64,000 bases of DNA, from NCBI GenBank assembly GCA_028714855.1, contig JAQTLP010000010.1, positions 1 to 64,000 of the forward strand. The letters are read 5' to 3'. The first letter of the stretch is position 1; each line of letters opens with the position of its first letter. This document shows positions 1 through 8,355 of this stretch, piece after piece. Below the pieces are notes generated by a model. It made no database searches. It saw only the letters and a list, made by a program, of their open reading frames with translations, and had not been told where the DNA came from. The translations under genes were made by a program, and so were the position numbers. This DNA is from Phycisphaerae bacterium (GTDB taxonomy: Bacteria > Planctomycetota > Phycisphaerae > Sedimentisphaerales > Anaerobacaceae).

Positions 1-2
1 AT

Positions 3-131
3 ACCCCCAAACAGTTCTGGGGCATAGTGGAGAAATTCTGGAATCGTGAGATATTTGAGGAAGTTGAGGGGGGCTGGAAATTAAAAAATCCTGTCTACAA
101 AGATTTAATGGAAAGCCGAAAAAATGGATAA
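3..131 (+). CDS. C-terminal end of an unidentified protein (cut by window start)
   Basis: An open frame enters from outside the window and stops at TAA 129-131, giving the last 42 residues. The tail is rich in aromatic and charged residues (KFWNREIFEEV, then GGWKLKNPVYKDLM). It overlaps the start of the next gene by 8 bases, as is usual in this operon, which supports it being real. I do not recognise the family. From its place before a pseudaminic-acid methylase, an upstream enzyme of the same sugar pathway is possible, but that is only inferred from context. Confidence 0.5.
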   Translation, partial: TPKQFWGIVEKFWNREIFEEVEGGWKLKNPVYKDLMESRKNG

Positions 132-774
132 GCATACTACATCTCAGTCACAAAAATGGGAAAGTAAACTTGGCGAGGAGTACACCGAGAGGAATATTTT
201 TGCGCCGGAACAATTAGATCAGTTGTATGTAAGCAATTACGGCATCAGCAGAACAGCGTTAAACGAGGCGTTTTTGGGTAATTTTGAGCGGTCGGTAAAA
301 ATACTGGAGGTCGGGTCGAACCTCGGCAATCAATTACTGAGCCTGCAAAGAATGGGATTTGAAAATCTTTACGGTATCGAGGTGAATAGCTATGCGATTG
401 AACATGCCAAGAACAACACTAAGAACATTAATATTATTCGGGGCAATGCTTTTGATATTCCCTTTAAAGACAGGTATTTCGATATTGTTTTTACTTCGGG
501 AGTTCTGATTCATATAGCCCCGCAAGATATAGAAAGGGCGCTACAGGAGATACACAGGTGCAGCAGGGAATATATCTGGGGGTTTGAATATTATGCTGAC
601 AGTTGTACCGAGGTTAGATACAGAGGGCACACGGATCTCCTCTGGAAAACAAATTTTGCAGGTTTGTATCTTAATTCCTTCGACGACTTGGAGCTTGTCA
701 AAGAAAAGAAGTTAAAATACTTAGGGAATGAAAACATAGATACAATGTTTCTTATTAAAAAACGGAAAAGCTAA
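124..774 (+). CDS. Pseudaminic acid biosynthesis-associated methyltransferase
   Basis: Class I SAM-dependent methyltransferase of 216 residues, the usual length of the small methylase family found in pseudaminic and legionaminic acid loci. The N-terminus (KWESKLGEEYTERN, about residues 11-24) resembles that family. SAM motif I is LEVGSNLGNQ at 61-70, with an acidic residue at E86 after the second strand and D111 for the adenine side. The stop overlaps the next start (TAATG). It probably methylates a nonulosonic acid or a precursor; the acceptor atom cannot be read from sequence. The family assignment is good and the substrate is inferred from the neighbours pseG and pseI. Confidence 0.8.
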   Translation: MDKHTTSQSQKWESKLGEEYTERNIFAPEQLDQLYVSNYGISRTALNEAFLGNFERSVKILEVGSNLGNQLLSLQRMGFENLYGIEVNSYAIEHAKNNTKNINIIRGNAFDIPFKDRYFDIVFTSGVLIHIAPQDIERALQEIHRCSREYIWGFEYYADSCTEVRYRGHTDLLWKTNFAGLYLNSFDDLELVKEKKLKYLGNENIDTMFLIKKRKS

Positions 775-1610
775 TGAAGATAGGAGCCGTTGTTCAAGCA
801 AGGACATCTTCGACAAGGTTGCCGGGTAAAGTGCTTAAGGATTTACCTTATGGCAGCGAAATATCTGTTTTGCAACAGGTAATCAGAAGATTAAAAAAAA
901 CATCGAAACTCGATGATGTTGTAATTGCCACCACTATGGATAAGGCAGATATGGCGATTGTCGAATTATCTGAGAAAGAAAACGTCAGATGGTTTAAAGG
1001 AAGCATAGATGATGTATTGGAACGGTATTATCTGGCCGCGAAAGAAAATGATTTAGATATAGTTGTGAGAATAACAAGTGATTGTCCGTGCATAGACCCG
1101 GCAGTAGTTGATTTAGTTGTGGAAAGACATATAGCTTCAAAAAATGATTATACTTCAAATGTACTTCACAGGACTTTCCCACATGGGTTGGATACGGAAG
1201 TTTTCAATTTTGGTGCCCTCGAAAAAGCACACGGGGGGGCAAAGAAGCTGTCTGAAAGGGAGCATGTAACTTCGTACATATACAGTAACCCACAATTATT
1301 TAACCTCGGTGAAGTTCAGGCGGAGAAAGCATTTTATAGTTCTGATATCAGAGTTACGCTCGATACAGCAGAGGATTATGTCTTGCTATGTGCAGTCTTT
1401 GACTACCTTTATCAGGCAGATGAGTTTTTTGGTGTCGAGGATATAATAAAGTTGTTTTGTGACAAACCTTGGTTGAAGGATATCAATAAGAACGTAATTC
1501 AAAAAAGGATATTTGATTCAGTGGAGCAGGAAATCAAAGAGGCGATAAGGATATTAGATTTCCAGGGGCTCAGAAGGGCAAAGGAAATTCTTGCAGGACA
1601 TATGCAGTGA
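774..1610 (+). CDS. SpsF-like cytidylyltransferase
   Basis: Nucleotidyltransferase of the SpsF/CMP-sugar synthetase superfamily, 278 residues. The N-terminal NTP-binding signature VVQARTSSTRLPGK lies at about 6-19 and the metal/substrate segment RITSDCPCIDP at about 98-108. In related loci such proteins activate acidic nine-carbon sugars as CMP derivatives, so this is the likely CMP-transferase here, since no separate PseF is present in the window. The 3' end overlaps the next gene's GTG start by four bases (GTGA), which suggests translational coupling with pseG. Which sugar is activated is inferred. Confidence 0.8.
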   Translation: MKIGAVVQARTSSTRLPGKVLKDLPYGSEISVLQQVIRRLKKTSKLDDVVIATTMDKADMAIVELSEKENVRWFKGSIDDVLERYYLAAKENDLDIVVRITSDCPCIDPAVVDLVVERHIASKNDYTSNVLHRTFPHGLDTEVFNFGALEKAHGGAKKLSEREHVTSYIYSNPQLFNLGEVQAEKAFYSSDIRVTLDTAEDYVLLCAVFDYLYQADEFFGVEDIIKLFCDKPWLKDINKNVIQKRIFDSVEQEIKEAIRILDFQGLRRAKEILAGHMQ

Positions 1611-2587
1611 AAGTTTGGATATTGACCGAAGGCGGTAAAAATATAGGCTTCGGACATATTAGCAGATGCACGGCCATATTTCAGGCACTTCAGGAGAGAG
1701 TGGTTAAGCCGACATTTATAATCAACGGCGATGAATCAGTCCGGAAGCAATTCAAAGGCAGCATCAGTTTTGACTGGCTGAACGATACTGAAAAGCTCTT
1801 TTCGTATATAGAAAATGCAGATATTGTTTTTGTTGACTCGTACCTCGCAGATTATGACCTATATGAAAAGATTTCTAATATCGCAAGGATGGGTGTTTAC
1901 TTTGATGATACTGTAAGGATTAAGTATCCAACAGGTTTTGTGCTCAATGGAACCATTTCGGCGGAGCAGATGCCGTACCCAAAAAGAAATAGTGTTACGT
2001 ATCTTTTGGGTACTCGATATACCCCTCTTAGGAGGGAGTTTTGGGACGTACCGGGAAAAACTATACGTGATATTCTCGAAACTGTGATGATAACGTTCGG
2101 TGGGACAGATGTATGCAATCTTACACCGAAAGTTCTGAAGCTATTGGTTGATGCTTATCCACAGTTAAATAAAAAGGTGGTCATAGGAAAAGGATTCCAA
2201 AATGCATCGGAGATTGAATCTATCAAAGACCACAATACTGAACTGATATATTATCCCGATGCTGCTGAAATGAAGAAGGTTATGCTCGAATCTGATATAG
2301 CGATATCATCTGGTGGCCAGACATTATATGAGCTGGCAAGGGTTGGGGTTCCTGCAATTGGCATTTGTGTAGCAGATAACCAGCTGCAGAATATCAAAGG
2401 CTGGCAAGAGGTTGGTTTTTTAAAATATATATGCTGGTACAATAACAAGGATATGAAAGAGAGGTTGGCTAGTTCTCTGAAAAAACTGGTATACGCTGAT
2501 ATTCGGGTTAAAATGTCGCAAGCGGGCAAGACCCTTGTAGATGGTCAGGGGCCAAGTCGAATAGTATCTGCTCTGGGAGTTGTGTGA
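1607..2587 (+). CDS. pseG: UDP-2,4-diacetamido-trideoxy-altropyranose hydrolase (PseG/SpsG family)
   Basis: GT-B-like hydrolase of 326 residues that removes UDP from the activated 2,4-diacetamido sugar before condensation with phosphoenolpyruvate. The N-terminal GFGHISRC places a histidine at position 17, matching the catalytic His17 known for Campylobacter PseG. The C-terminal half has FGGTDVCN (around 164) and the UDP-binding-like SSGGQTLYELARVGVPAI (about 233-250). The GTG start overlaps the upstream stop by four bases. Together with PseI downstream it defines a pseudaminic-acid-type pathway; the exact stereoisomer made cannot be told. Confidence 0.85.
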   Translation: MKVWILTEGGKNIGFGHISRCTAIFQALQERVVKPTFIINGDESVRKQFKGSISFDWLNDTEKLFSYIENADIVFVDSYLADYDLYEKISNIARMGVYFDDTVRIKYPTGFVLNGTISAEQMPYPKRNSVTYLLGTRYTPLRREFWDVPGKTIRDILETVMITFGGTDVCNLTPKVLKLLVDAYPQLNKKVVIGKGFQNASEIESIKDHNTELIYYPDAAEMKKVMLESDIAISSGGQTLYELARVGVPAIGICVADNQLQNIKGWQEVGFLKYICWYNNKDMKERLASSLKKLVYADIRVKMSQAGKTLVDGQGPSRIVSALGVV

Positions 2588-2597
2588 AGGGTACACT

Positions 2598-3452
2598 GTG
2601 GTTGGAAGAGTTTTAATTAGCGGTGCCAATGGTTTCGTGGGGAGTTGCCTTGTTAAGATGCTTGAGGATACCAACTGGCAGATAGTACCTTTGGTACGGC
2701 GAAGCTCGGGTTTCGATAATGAAGTAGTGCTGGATTTTTGTGACATTGATTTTTGCAGTAAACTTGCCTTGTTGCCAAAGGTTGACGCTGTTGTTCATCT
2801 TGGGGCGAAGATAGGATGGGATGGAAGTACACGAGAGGAGCTGTTTAAGCCCAATGTTCTTGCGACAGTAGAATTAGCTGACTGGTCAAAAAGCATAGGG
2901 GCTTATTTCCTATTTTCATCTGCGGCAATCGTTTTTGGGTCGCATAGCCATCACATTACCTCGAATAGTAAACTGGAGTTGGATACTGATTACGGCTACA
3001 GCAAATGGCTTGCTGAAGAGACAATAAAGATGTCCGGGGTTGAAAGTGGGATACTGCGGATAGGTGGAATTTTTGGTAAGTCTGGACCTAGGCATCTTGG
3101 CATTAATGTAGCTATTAATAACGCGATAAAGGGTATTGTGCCTGTGCAGTTTGGGAAAGGAGCGATTAAACGTAATTATATATATGTCAAAGATTTATGC
3201 AATATAATCAGGTTTTGCATAGAGAATAGGGTCGGAGGTGATTACTTGGTCTCTGGCAGTTCGGTCAATACAGTTTATGAAATGCTCAGGATAATCTGTG
3301 ATGTGTTGCTTGATGGTAGAGAACCTGAACATGTAGAGAAGGAAGAGACTGGGCACGATCAGATAATAGAACATTCCAGCCATCTTCCCAGTGGGCGTTC
3401 ATTTGAAGAAGCAATTAGGAATATTAAAAGTGCAACTGAATCATCCCTATAA
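2598..3452 (+). CDS. NAD-dependent epimerase/dehydratase (extended SDR)
   Basis: Extended short-chain dehydrogenase/reductase of about 284 residues acting on a nucleotide sugar. Rossmann motif GANGFVG is near residues 10-16, the catalytic serine lies in SSAA near 107, and the Y-x3-K pair is Y132/K136 (YGYSK). I chose GTG 2598 because GAAGGG at 2586-2591 is a good ribosome binding site six bases upstream. The open frame continues back to TTG 2580, which would overlap pseG. It is not PseB by length or motif alone; an epimerase or reductase tailoring step is most likely. Confidence 0.75.
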   Translation: MVGRVLISGANGFVGSCLVKMLEDTNWQIVPLVRRSSGFDNEVVLDFCDIDFCSKLALLPKVDAVVHLGAKIGWDGSTREELFKPNVLATVELADWSKSIGAYFLFSSAAIVFGSHSHHITSNSKLELDTDYGYSKWLAEETIKMSGVESGILRIGGIFGKSGPRHLGINVAINNAIKGIVPVQFGKGAIKRNYIYVKDLCNIIRFCIENRVGGDYLVSGSSVNTVYEMLRIICDVLLDGREPEHVEKEETGHDQIIEHSSHLPSGRSFEEAIRNIKSATESSL

Positions 3453-4359
3453 AGAATCTATCAATAAGAACGGGTACACACTAATAAACTGTGAGAGTTG
3501 CGGTTACTGGCATGTTCACCCTATGCCCACAAATGAAGAACTAAATTTACACTATGAGCAAATCTATTATGAAACTCTGGGTGAGAATCGAAGCATGACA
3601 GACAGACTAAAAGACCCTGACGGTTTTTACATGATTCAGTATGAAGACAGATTAAGGCTTATTAAGAAATATCTTAGAGATGATTTACCTCGCAGTATTA
3701 TGGATATAGGGGCTGGTTACGGAGATTTTCTGAGTTTCATGAAAACAGCTGGGTGGAAGACTCAGGGTATAGAACCCTCCAAGTATGCATATGAGCTTAT
3801 AGAAGACAAAGAAGAGCTTGATATCAAGTGCGCAAGCATTGATGAATTGATAAATCTGGGTCTTAAACCTGTATCTGTAGTAACAATCAATAATGTGCTT
3901 GAGCATTTGAATTTTCCACAAGGAGTTCTTGAGACTGTCAGGAAATGTCTTTTGCTGCCGAATGGAATCGTTTTTGTGGCGGTGCCTAATGATTTTAGTG
4001 TTCTGCAGAATCTACTTATGCAAACTGTTTTAAAAGATAAGCCAGACAAGCAAAATTACTGGGTACATCCACCTGAACATCTTAATTACTGGTCGCACAA
4101 AACAATAGTAGGTTTTATGCGAAAGTGTGAATTTGAGATAGAATTTTTAACTACAGATTTCCCTATGGAAATCTTTCCTTTAACGGGAGAGGATTATATC
4201 ACAAAACCTGATGTTGGAAGGAGTGCTCATCTTAAAAGGGTCGGCTTTGAGAAATATCTCCATCAGGCACACGCCGAAGTTTTTAAGGATTCTTTGTATT
4301 TGTCACTGGCTCAATTAGGCATTGGCAGAAACATGTATATTGTCGCAAAACCCATATAG
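3430..4359 (+). CDS. Class I SAM-dependent methyltransferase with N-terminal Cys motif
   Basis: Methyltransferase typical of glycan loci: an N-terminal treble-clef-like segment (NCESCGYWHVHPMPTNEEL) precedes a long helix, then SAM motif I IMDIGAGYGDF, then NVLEHL and VPNDFS as post-motifs. I start it at GTG 3430 because AGGA 3417-3420 lies nine bases upstream and this avoids the 62-base overlap with the SDR gene that GTG 3391 would cause. About 309 residues. Likely methylates a sugar; the substrate is unknown. Confidence 0.75.
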   Translation: MQLNHPYKESINKNGYTLINCESCGYWHVHPMPTNEELNLHYEQIYYETLGENRSMTDRLKDPDGFYMIQYEDRLRLIKKYLRDDLPRSIMDIGAGYGDFLSFMKTAGWKTQGIEPSKYAYELIEDKEELDIKCASIDELINLGLKPVSVVTINNVLEHLNFPQGVLETVRKCLLLPNGIVFVAVPNDFSVLQNLLMQTVLKDKPDKQNYWVHPPEHLNYWSHKTIVGFMRKCEFEIEFLTTDFPMEIFPLTGEDYITKPDVGRSAHLKRVGFEKYLHQAHAEVFKDSLYLSLAQLGIGRNMYIVAKPI

Positions 4360-4396
4360 TTCTGGAGGAGATTTTCTGTAGTAACTCAAATGGTGT

Positions 4397-5080
4397 ATGA
4401 GGATAGGCGTTTTTGCAGATGTACATGGTAATGGCTATGCTTTTGAGAAGGTGCTTGCATCTTTGAAAAAAGAAAAGGCAGACCTTTATGTTTTTTGTGG
4501 TGATATTTGTGGTTATTACTATTACCAGAACGAGATTATCAAAATCATGAGAGAGATGGAGAATCTTATCTGTGTAGCCGGGAATCATGATGCGATGTTT
4601 CTTCGCATGCTGCAGGACCAAGCTTTAGAGGATGAATATGAAGAACTGTATGGCAAATCATCTCGTTTGCTTAGGAGTAGTATAAACAAGGAAAACCTCG
4701 AATTTATCAAAGGTATGCCGGATCAGTATATCTTCGAGGATTATAAGGTGGCTGTTTTTCATGGCAGCCCCTGGGACCATATGAATGAATATGTGTACCC
4801 CTCGTCTTGTCTAAAGAGATTCAAAGAGCTTGGATATGCATATGTCATCCTTGGCCATACTCATTATGCTATGGACAAGCTCGCAGATGATGTGCGAATA
4901 ATAAATCCTGGTTCATGCGGCCAGCCACGCGATAGCAGGGACCCCAGCTATGCGATTGTTGACCTCGAGAAAAAGACAGTGCATATCAAACGAGTTCAAT
5001 ATGATAGGTCACTGATGATGCGAGATGTGTTGAAACACCAAGACAAAAATGCGTATTTAGCAGCGGTTCTGGAAAGATAG
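4397..5080 (+). CDS. Metallophosphoesterase (YfcE/MJ0936 type)
   Basis: Calcineurin-like phosphoesterase of 227 residues. All metal-binding motifs are visible: D8-x-H10, G35-D36, GNHD 62-65, H122 (FHGSP) and GHTH 153-156, then the NPGSCGQPRD segment typical of the YfcE/MJ0936 subgroup. It sits between a methyltransferase and an ATP-grasp enzyme in a nonulosonic acid locus, so removal of phosphate from a sugar phosphate (for example the 9-phosphate product of some sialic acid synthases) is a reasonable guess. The substrate is not shown by sequence. Confidence 0.85.
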   Translation: MRIGVFADVHGNGYAFEKVLASLKKEKADLYVFCGDICGYYYYQNEIIKIMREMENLICVAGNHDAMFLRMLQDQALEDEYEELYGKSSRLLRSSINKENLEFIKGMPDQYIFEDYKVAVFHGSPWDHMNEYVYPSSCLKRFKELGYAYVILGHTHYAMDKLADDVRIINPGSCGQPRDSRDPSYAIVDLEKKTVHIKRVQYDRSLMMRDVLKHQDKNAYLAAVLER

Positions 5081-5087
5081 ATAGTCT

Positions 5088-6077
5088 ATGGTTAGAGGAT
5101 ATGTGCTGGTAACCGGGGTTGGCGGGGACATTGGACAAAGTCTGCTTAAGTGTCTGAAGGATACAGATTACAAGTTTTCATTGCTGGGCTGTGATATTGA
5201 TCCATTTGCCGGTGGTAGAGCATTGGTTGAGAAGTTTTATCAATCGCCTTGTGCGTTGGATTCAGAAAACTACCTGCGATTTATTACAAGATTACTTGAA
5301 AGTGAAGATATCAGATATGTCTTTCCAACCAGCGAGGCCGAGATCGAGTTTTTCGATATTCACAGAGACCGTTTTAAGAATAATATAACTATTTTTATCA
5401 ATAGTCACGACATAGTAAGGATTTTCCTGGACAAGTACGAAACTGCGTTGCTGCTGGCGAACAACAATCTGCCAAGTCCACGGACATATCTTATCGAACA
5501 CTACAAAAACGAACTTGGCTATCCGTGTATTTTGAAGCCAAGGAGAGGACATGGCAACAAAAGTCTAATTTTGATAAATGACCTTGCAGAGTTTGACTTT
5601 TTCAGAAGAAGACTTAAAAATTACGTTGTCCAAGAGAATATTGGAACCACGGACGAGGAATATACCGTGACGGTCTTTTCTACCAGAGAAAAATCTTATT
5701 CTATCGCATTTAAGAGGTCGTTGGGCTATGGCAGCCTGTCAAAAGTCGCCCAGTTAGTGCATGATGCCCACCTTGAACGTTTGGCAGAAAGAATTGCCAT
5801 GACTGTGTCGCTGGAAGGTTCGTTGAATATTCAGTGTCGCAAGACAGATTCAGGCTATGTTCCATTTGAAGTCAACCCGCGTTTTTCGAGTACTGTCTAC
5901 GTAAGACATTTCTTTGGTTTCCAGGATGTAAAGTGGTGGATGGATTTGAAAGAAGGCAAACCTGTTGAGTATAAGCCGAGGTTCAAAGGCGGAACATGTG
6001 TGCGGACCATCAGCGAAACTTTCTTCGATTTGGGGACAGAACAGGTTAAGGATATTCCGAAGGTTAATAATCAATGA
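5088..6077 (+). CDS. ATP-grasp domain protein (carbamoyl-phosphate synthase-like)
   Basis: ATP-grasp ligase of 329 residues. The N-terminal Rossmann-like preATP-grasp (VTGVGGDIGQSLLKCL, about 8-23) is followed by the ATP-binding lysine K150 in ILKPRRGHGNKS and the Mg-binding E261 and N263 in FEVNPRFSS. The family joins a carboxylate to an amine or thiol through an acyl phosphate. Starts 7 bases after the phosphoesterase and overlaps pseI by four bases (ATGA). In this context it might acylate an amino group of the nonulosonic acid with an amino acid; this is inference. Confidence 0.75.
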   Translation: MVRGYVLVTGVGGDIGQSLLKCLKDTDYKFSLLGCDIDPFAGGRALVEKFYQSPCALDSENYLRFITRLLESEDIRYVFPTSEAEIEFFDIHRDRFKNNITIFINSHDIVRIFLDKYETALLLANNNLPSPRTYLIEHYKNELGYPCILKPRRGHGNKSLILINDLAEFDFFRRRLKNYVVQENIGTTDEEYTVTVFSTREKSYSIAFKRSLGYGSLSKVAQLVHDAHLERLAERIAMTVSLEGSLNIQCRKTDSGYVPFEVNPRFSSTVYVRHFFGFQDVKWWMDLKEGKPVEYKPRFKGGTCVRTISETFFDLGTEQVKDIPKVNNQ

Positions 6078-7099
6078 TTGATCTGAAAATAGGCAAGGAA
6101 ACGTTTATAGTCGCGGAGATTTCGGCAAATCACGGACAGAATTTTAACAGGGCTGTAGCACTGATAAAAAAAGCTAAGGAATGTGGTGCTGATGCTGTCA
6201 AGTTCCAAGCCTATACGCCAGATACTTTGACAATCAAAGCGGACAATAAGTATTTTCAAATTAAGCACCCAACGTGGGGTGGACAAACACTATACGAACT
6301 TTACCAAAAAGCTTGCACTCCTTGGGGGTGGTTTAAGAAGCTAAAGAAAGTAACTGATGACCTCAATATGACATTTCTTTGTTCAACCTTTGATAGAACC
6401 AGCGTCGATTTTTTGGAAGAACTGGATGTTTGTGCTCATAAGATGGCTTCGCCTGAGCTGGTAGACTTGGCTTTGATTGAGTATGTTGCAAAGACAAAAA
6501 AGCCCTTAATGCTATCCACCGGTATGGCTGATATTTGTGAGATTCAAGAAGCAGTTGATACCGCCAGAGAGGCTGGTGCAAAAGAAATCATCTTATTGAA
6601 ATGTGTGTCGAGTTATCCAGCTAAGCCTGAGGAGATGAATTTGAGAACTATTCCGAACATGCGAGAGCATTTTGGTTGTCCTGTCGGTCTTTCTGACCAT
6701 AGTTTGGGAATTGGAGCTTCTGTTTGTGCAGTAGCTTTAGGTGCAAGTGTTATTGAAAAACACTTTACCTTGTCAAGAAAGATAAAAACACCCGATGGTT
6801 TCTTCTCAATAGAGCCGGAAGAATTAAAAGAGTTGGTGACAAATATAAGAATTGTGGAAAAAGCTTTAGGCAAGGTTTATTATGGACTAACTAAAGAAGA
6901 AAACAAAAGCAAGGTTTTTAGACGTTCTTTGTTTGTGGTTAAAGATGTTAAAAAAGGGCAAGTTTTTTCTGAAGATGATATCAAATCTATCAGGCCTGCA
7001 GCTGGTCTTGAGCCGAAATACATAGATGCGGTTTTGGGCAAAAGAGCAACGGCGGACATAAAACGTGGGACGCCGCTGAGATGGGATTTGGTTGATTGA
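6074..7099 (+). CDS. pseI: Pseudaminic acid synthase / NeuB family
   Basis: Condenses a 2,4-diacetamido hexose (or ManNAc-type sugar) with phosphoenolpyruvate to make a nine-carbon acid. The 341-residue protein has the NeuB TIM barrel (VAEISANHGQ near 13-22, AVKFQAYTPDTL, then the LCSTFD and STGMAD strands) and a C-terminal SAF/antifreeze-like domain (about 285-341). The YTPDTLTI and TPWGWFKKL stretches favour PseI over NeuB. ATGA overlap with the upstream ATP-grasp gene. This is the clearest marker that the locus makes a pseudaminic-acid-like sugar. Confidence 0.88.
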   Translation: MIDLKIGKETFIVAEISANHGQNFNRAVALIKKAKECGADAVKFQAYTPDTLTIKADNKYFQIKHPTWGGQTLYELYQKACTPWGWFKKLKKVTDDLNMTFLCSTFDRTSVDFLEELDVCAHKMASPELVDLALIEYVAKTKKPLMLSTGMADICEIQEAVDTAREAGAKEIILLKCVSSYPAKPEEMNLRTIPNMREHFGCPVGLSDHSLGIGASVCAVALGASVIEKHFTLSRKIKTPDGFFSIEPEELKELVTNIRIVEKALGKVYYGLTKEENKSKVFRRSLFVVKDVKKGQVFSEDDIKSIRPAAGLEPKYIDAVLGKRATADIKRGTPLRWDLVD

Positions 7100-7121
7100 A
7101 AAAACGCTTTTGTGCCGAGAT

Positions 7122-8324
7122 ATGAGCATAAGTGTACCTATAAGCCGAAAGAACATATGTTTCATACGTTCAGGCAGTGTTGAAACAATAGTAGACCTCG
7201 ATAGTCTGCTTTTTAAACATTTCGCCAAGGTATTCGATGAAGTATTCTTCTTGGATGTCAGCAAGGTATTTACATCTAAGCTTATATTAGGTCGATATGA
7301 TAATGACAGTGCATATCACAGGTTACCAGCAGGGTTCAAAGTTGTTTGCCCCAAAAAACTTTCAGAGGTCAAAAAGTTCTTAAGGTCTAATGATGTGGTT
7401 GCGATATGTTGTTTTTCCGAGACATGGCCAGATTGGTGGATTCATCATTATTTAAGGAAATATTCGATACCGCTTATTTATATATATACGCACTCAGTAA
7501 TAGCAAGCTTTCAGTATAAAAAATCGTATTTTAACGATTTCAGAGCAAAATTGAAGAATCTTGCTGCTCATATTCGTCGTCGCTTTCCTTCACATGATTT
7601 TTTGGCGGATATAGATACCTATTTCGTTTCCGACAAACATAAAGCGGAGAAAAAAAAACCTTCCAGCCGTTACAAGGAAGTGGTTGTGACAAATAGTAGA
7701 TTTTATGATAGTTTATTAGTCAGCAACCACAAGATTTCAACAGATTATGTAGTCTTTCTAGACTCTATGGAGCCATATCACGATGACCAGATAGTTTTTG
7801 GTTACCAGCCTATTGACAGAGAGTTATATTACAGAAATTTAAATACTATTTTGGATACAATAAGCAGAATACTCAAAAAAGAATTAGTGGTCTGTTTGCA
7901 CCCAAAATACGATGACGATAACCTAAAAAGAGACTTTGGAGAACGAAAAACCGTTAAATATAAGACGGCGGAATTTGTAGCACAGGCCGAAGTAGTGCTT
8001 TTTCACGAATCGAGCTCCATTAACAATGCTTTCGTTTATGGTAAAAAAGTTATTCAATTAACTGGCAAATACTTTAACGATTTTACTAAGAGAAACTGTG
8101 AAGCGTGTAATAAAGTTTTTTTATTTCCGACGTTGGATATGTTTGAGTGGGAGGAGAGTTCCCTCCTGGAAATTCTCTATGGCCTCAGGGTAGATTCGGA
8201 AAGGTACAGTGATTTTTTATCAAATCGTATAATAACCAGTGGTCAGAAGGGTGTTCCTTCTTTTGTGCAAATAGCAGACCACGTTAGTCATAAGTACGGA
8301 ATCTCGAAAAAGGGTGGGAACTAG
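7122..8324 (+). CDS. Putative glycosyltransferase (capsule/polysialyltransferase-like GT-B)
   Basis: About 400 residues. The C-terminal half (LVVCLHPKYDDDNLK, then AEVVLFHESSSINNAFVYGKKVIQLTG in two conserved-looking blocks) resembles GT-B enzymes that add acidic sugars or phosphate-linked units to capsule. The N-terminus (CFIRSGSVETIVDLDS) is compatible with the first Rossmann domain. I prefer ATG 7122; the frame also opens at TTG 7092, overlapping pseI by 8 bases, and neither has a strong ribosome binding site. Coming directly after pseI, it is a candidate nonulosonic acid transferase. Family assignment is tentative. Confidence 0.55.
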   Translation: MSISVPISRKNICFIRSGSVETIVDLDSLLFKHFAKVFDEVFFLDVSKVFTSKLILGRYDNDSAYHRLPAGFKVVCPKKLSEVKKFLRSNDVVAICCFSETWPDWWIHHYLRKYSIPLIYIYTHSVIASFQYKKSYFNDFRAKLKNLAAHIRRRFPSHDFLADIDTYFVSDKHKAEKKKPSSRYKEVVVTNSRFYDSLLVSNHKISTDYVVFLDSMEPYHDDQIVFGYQPIDRELYYRNLNTILDTISRILKKELVVCLHPKYDDDNLKRDFGERKTVKYKTAEFVAQAEVVLFHESSSINNAFVYGKKVIQLTGKYFNDFTKRNCEACNKVFLFPTLDMFEWEESSLLEILYGLRVDSERYSDFLSNRIITSGQKGVPSFVQIADHVSHKYGISKKGGN

Positions 8325-8355
8325 ATTTTCTAATGAGAATACGGAGGTTTAAGGC

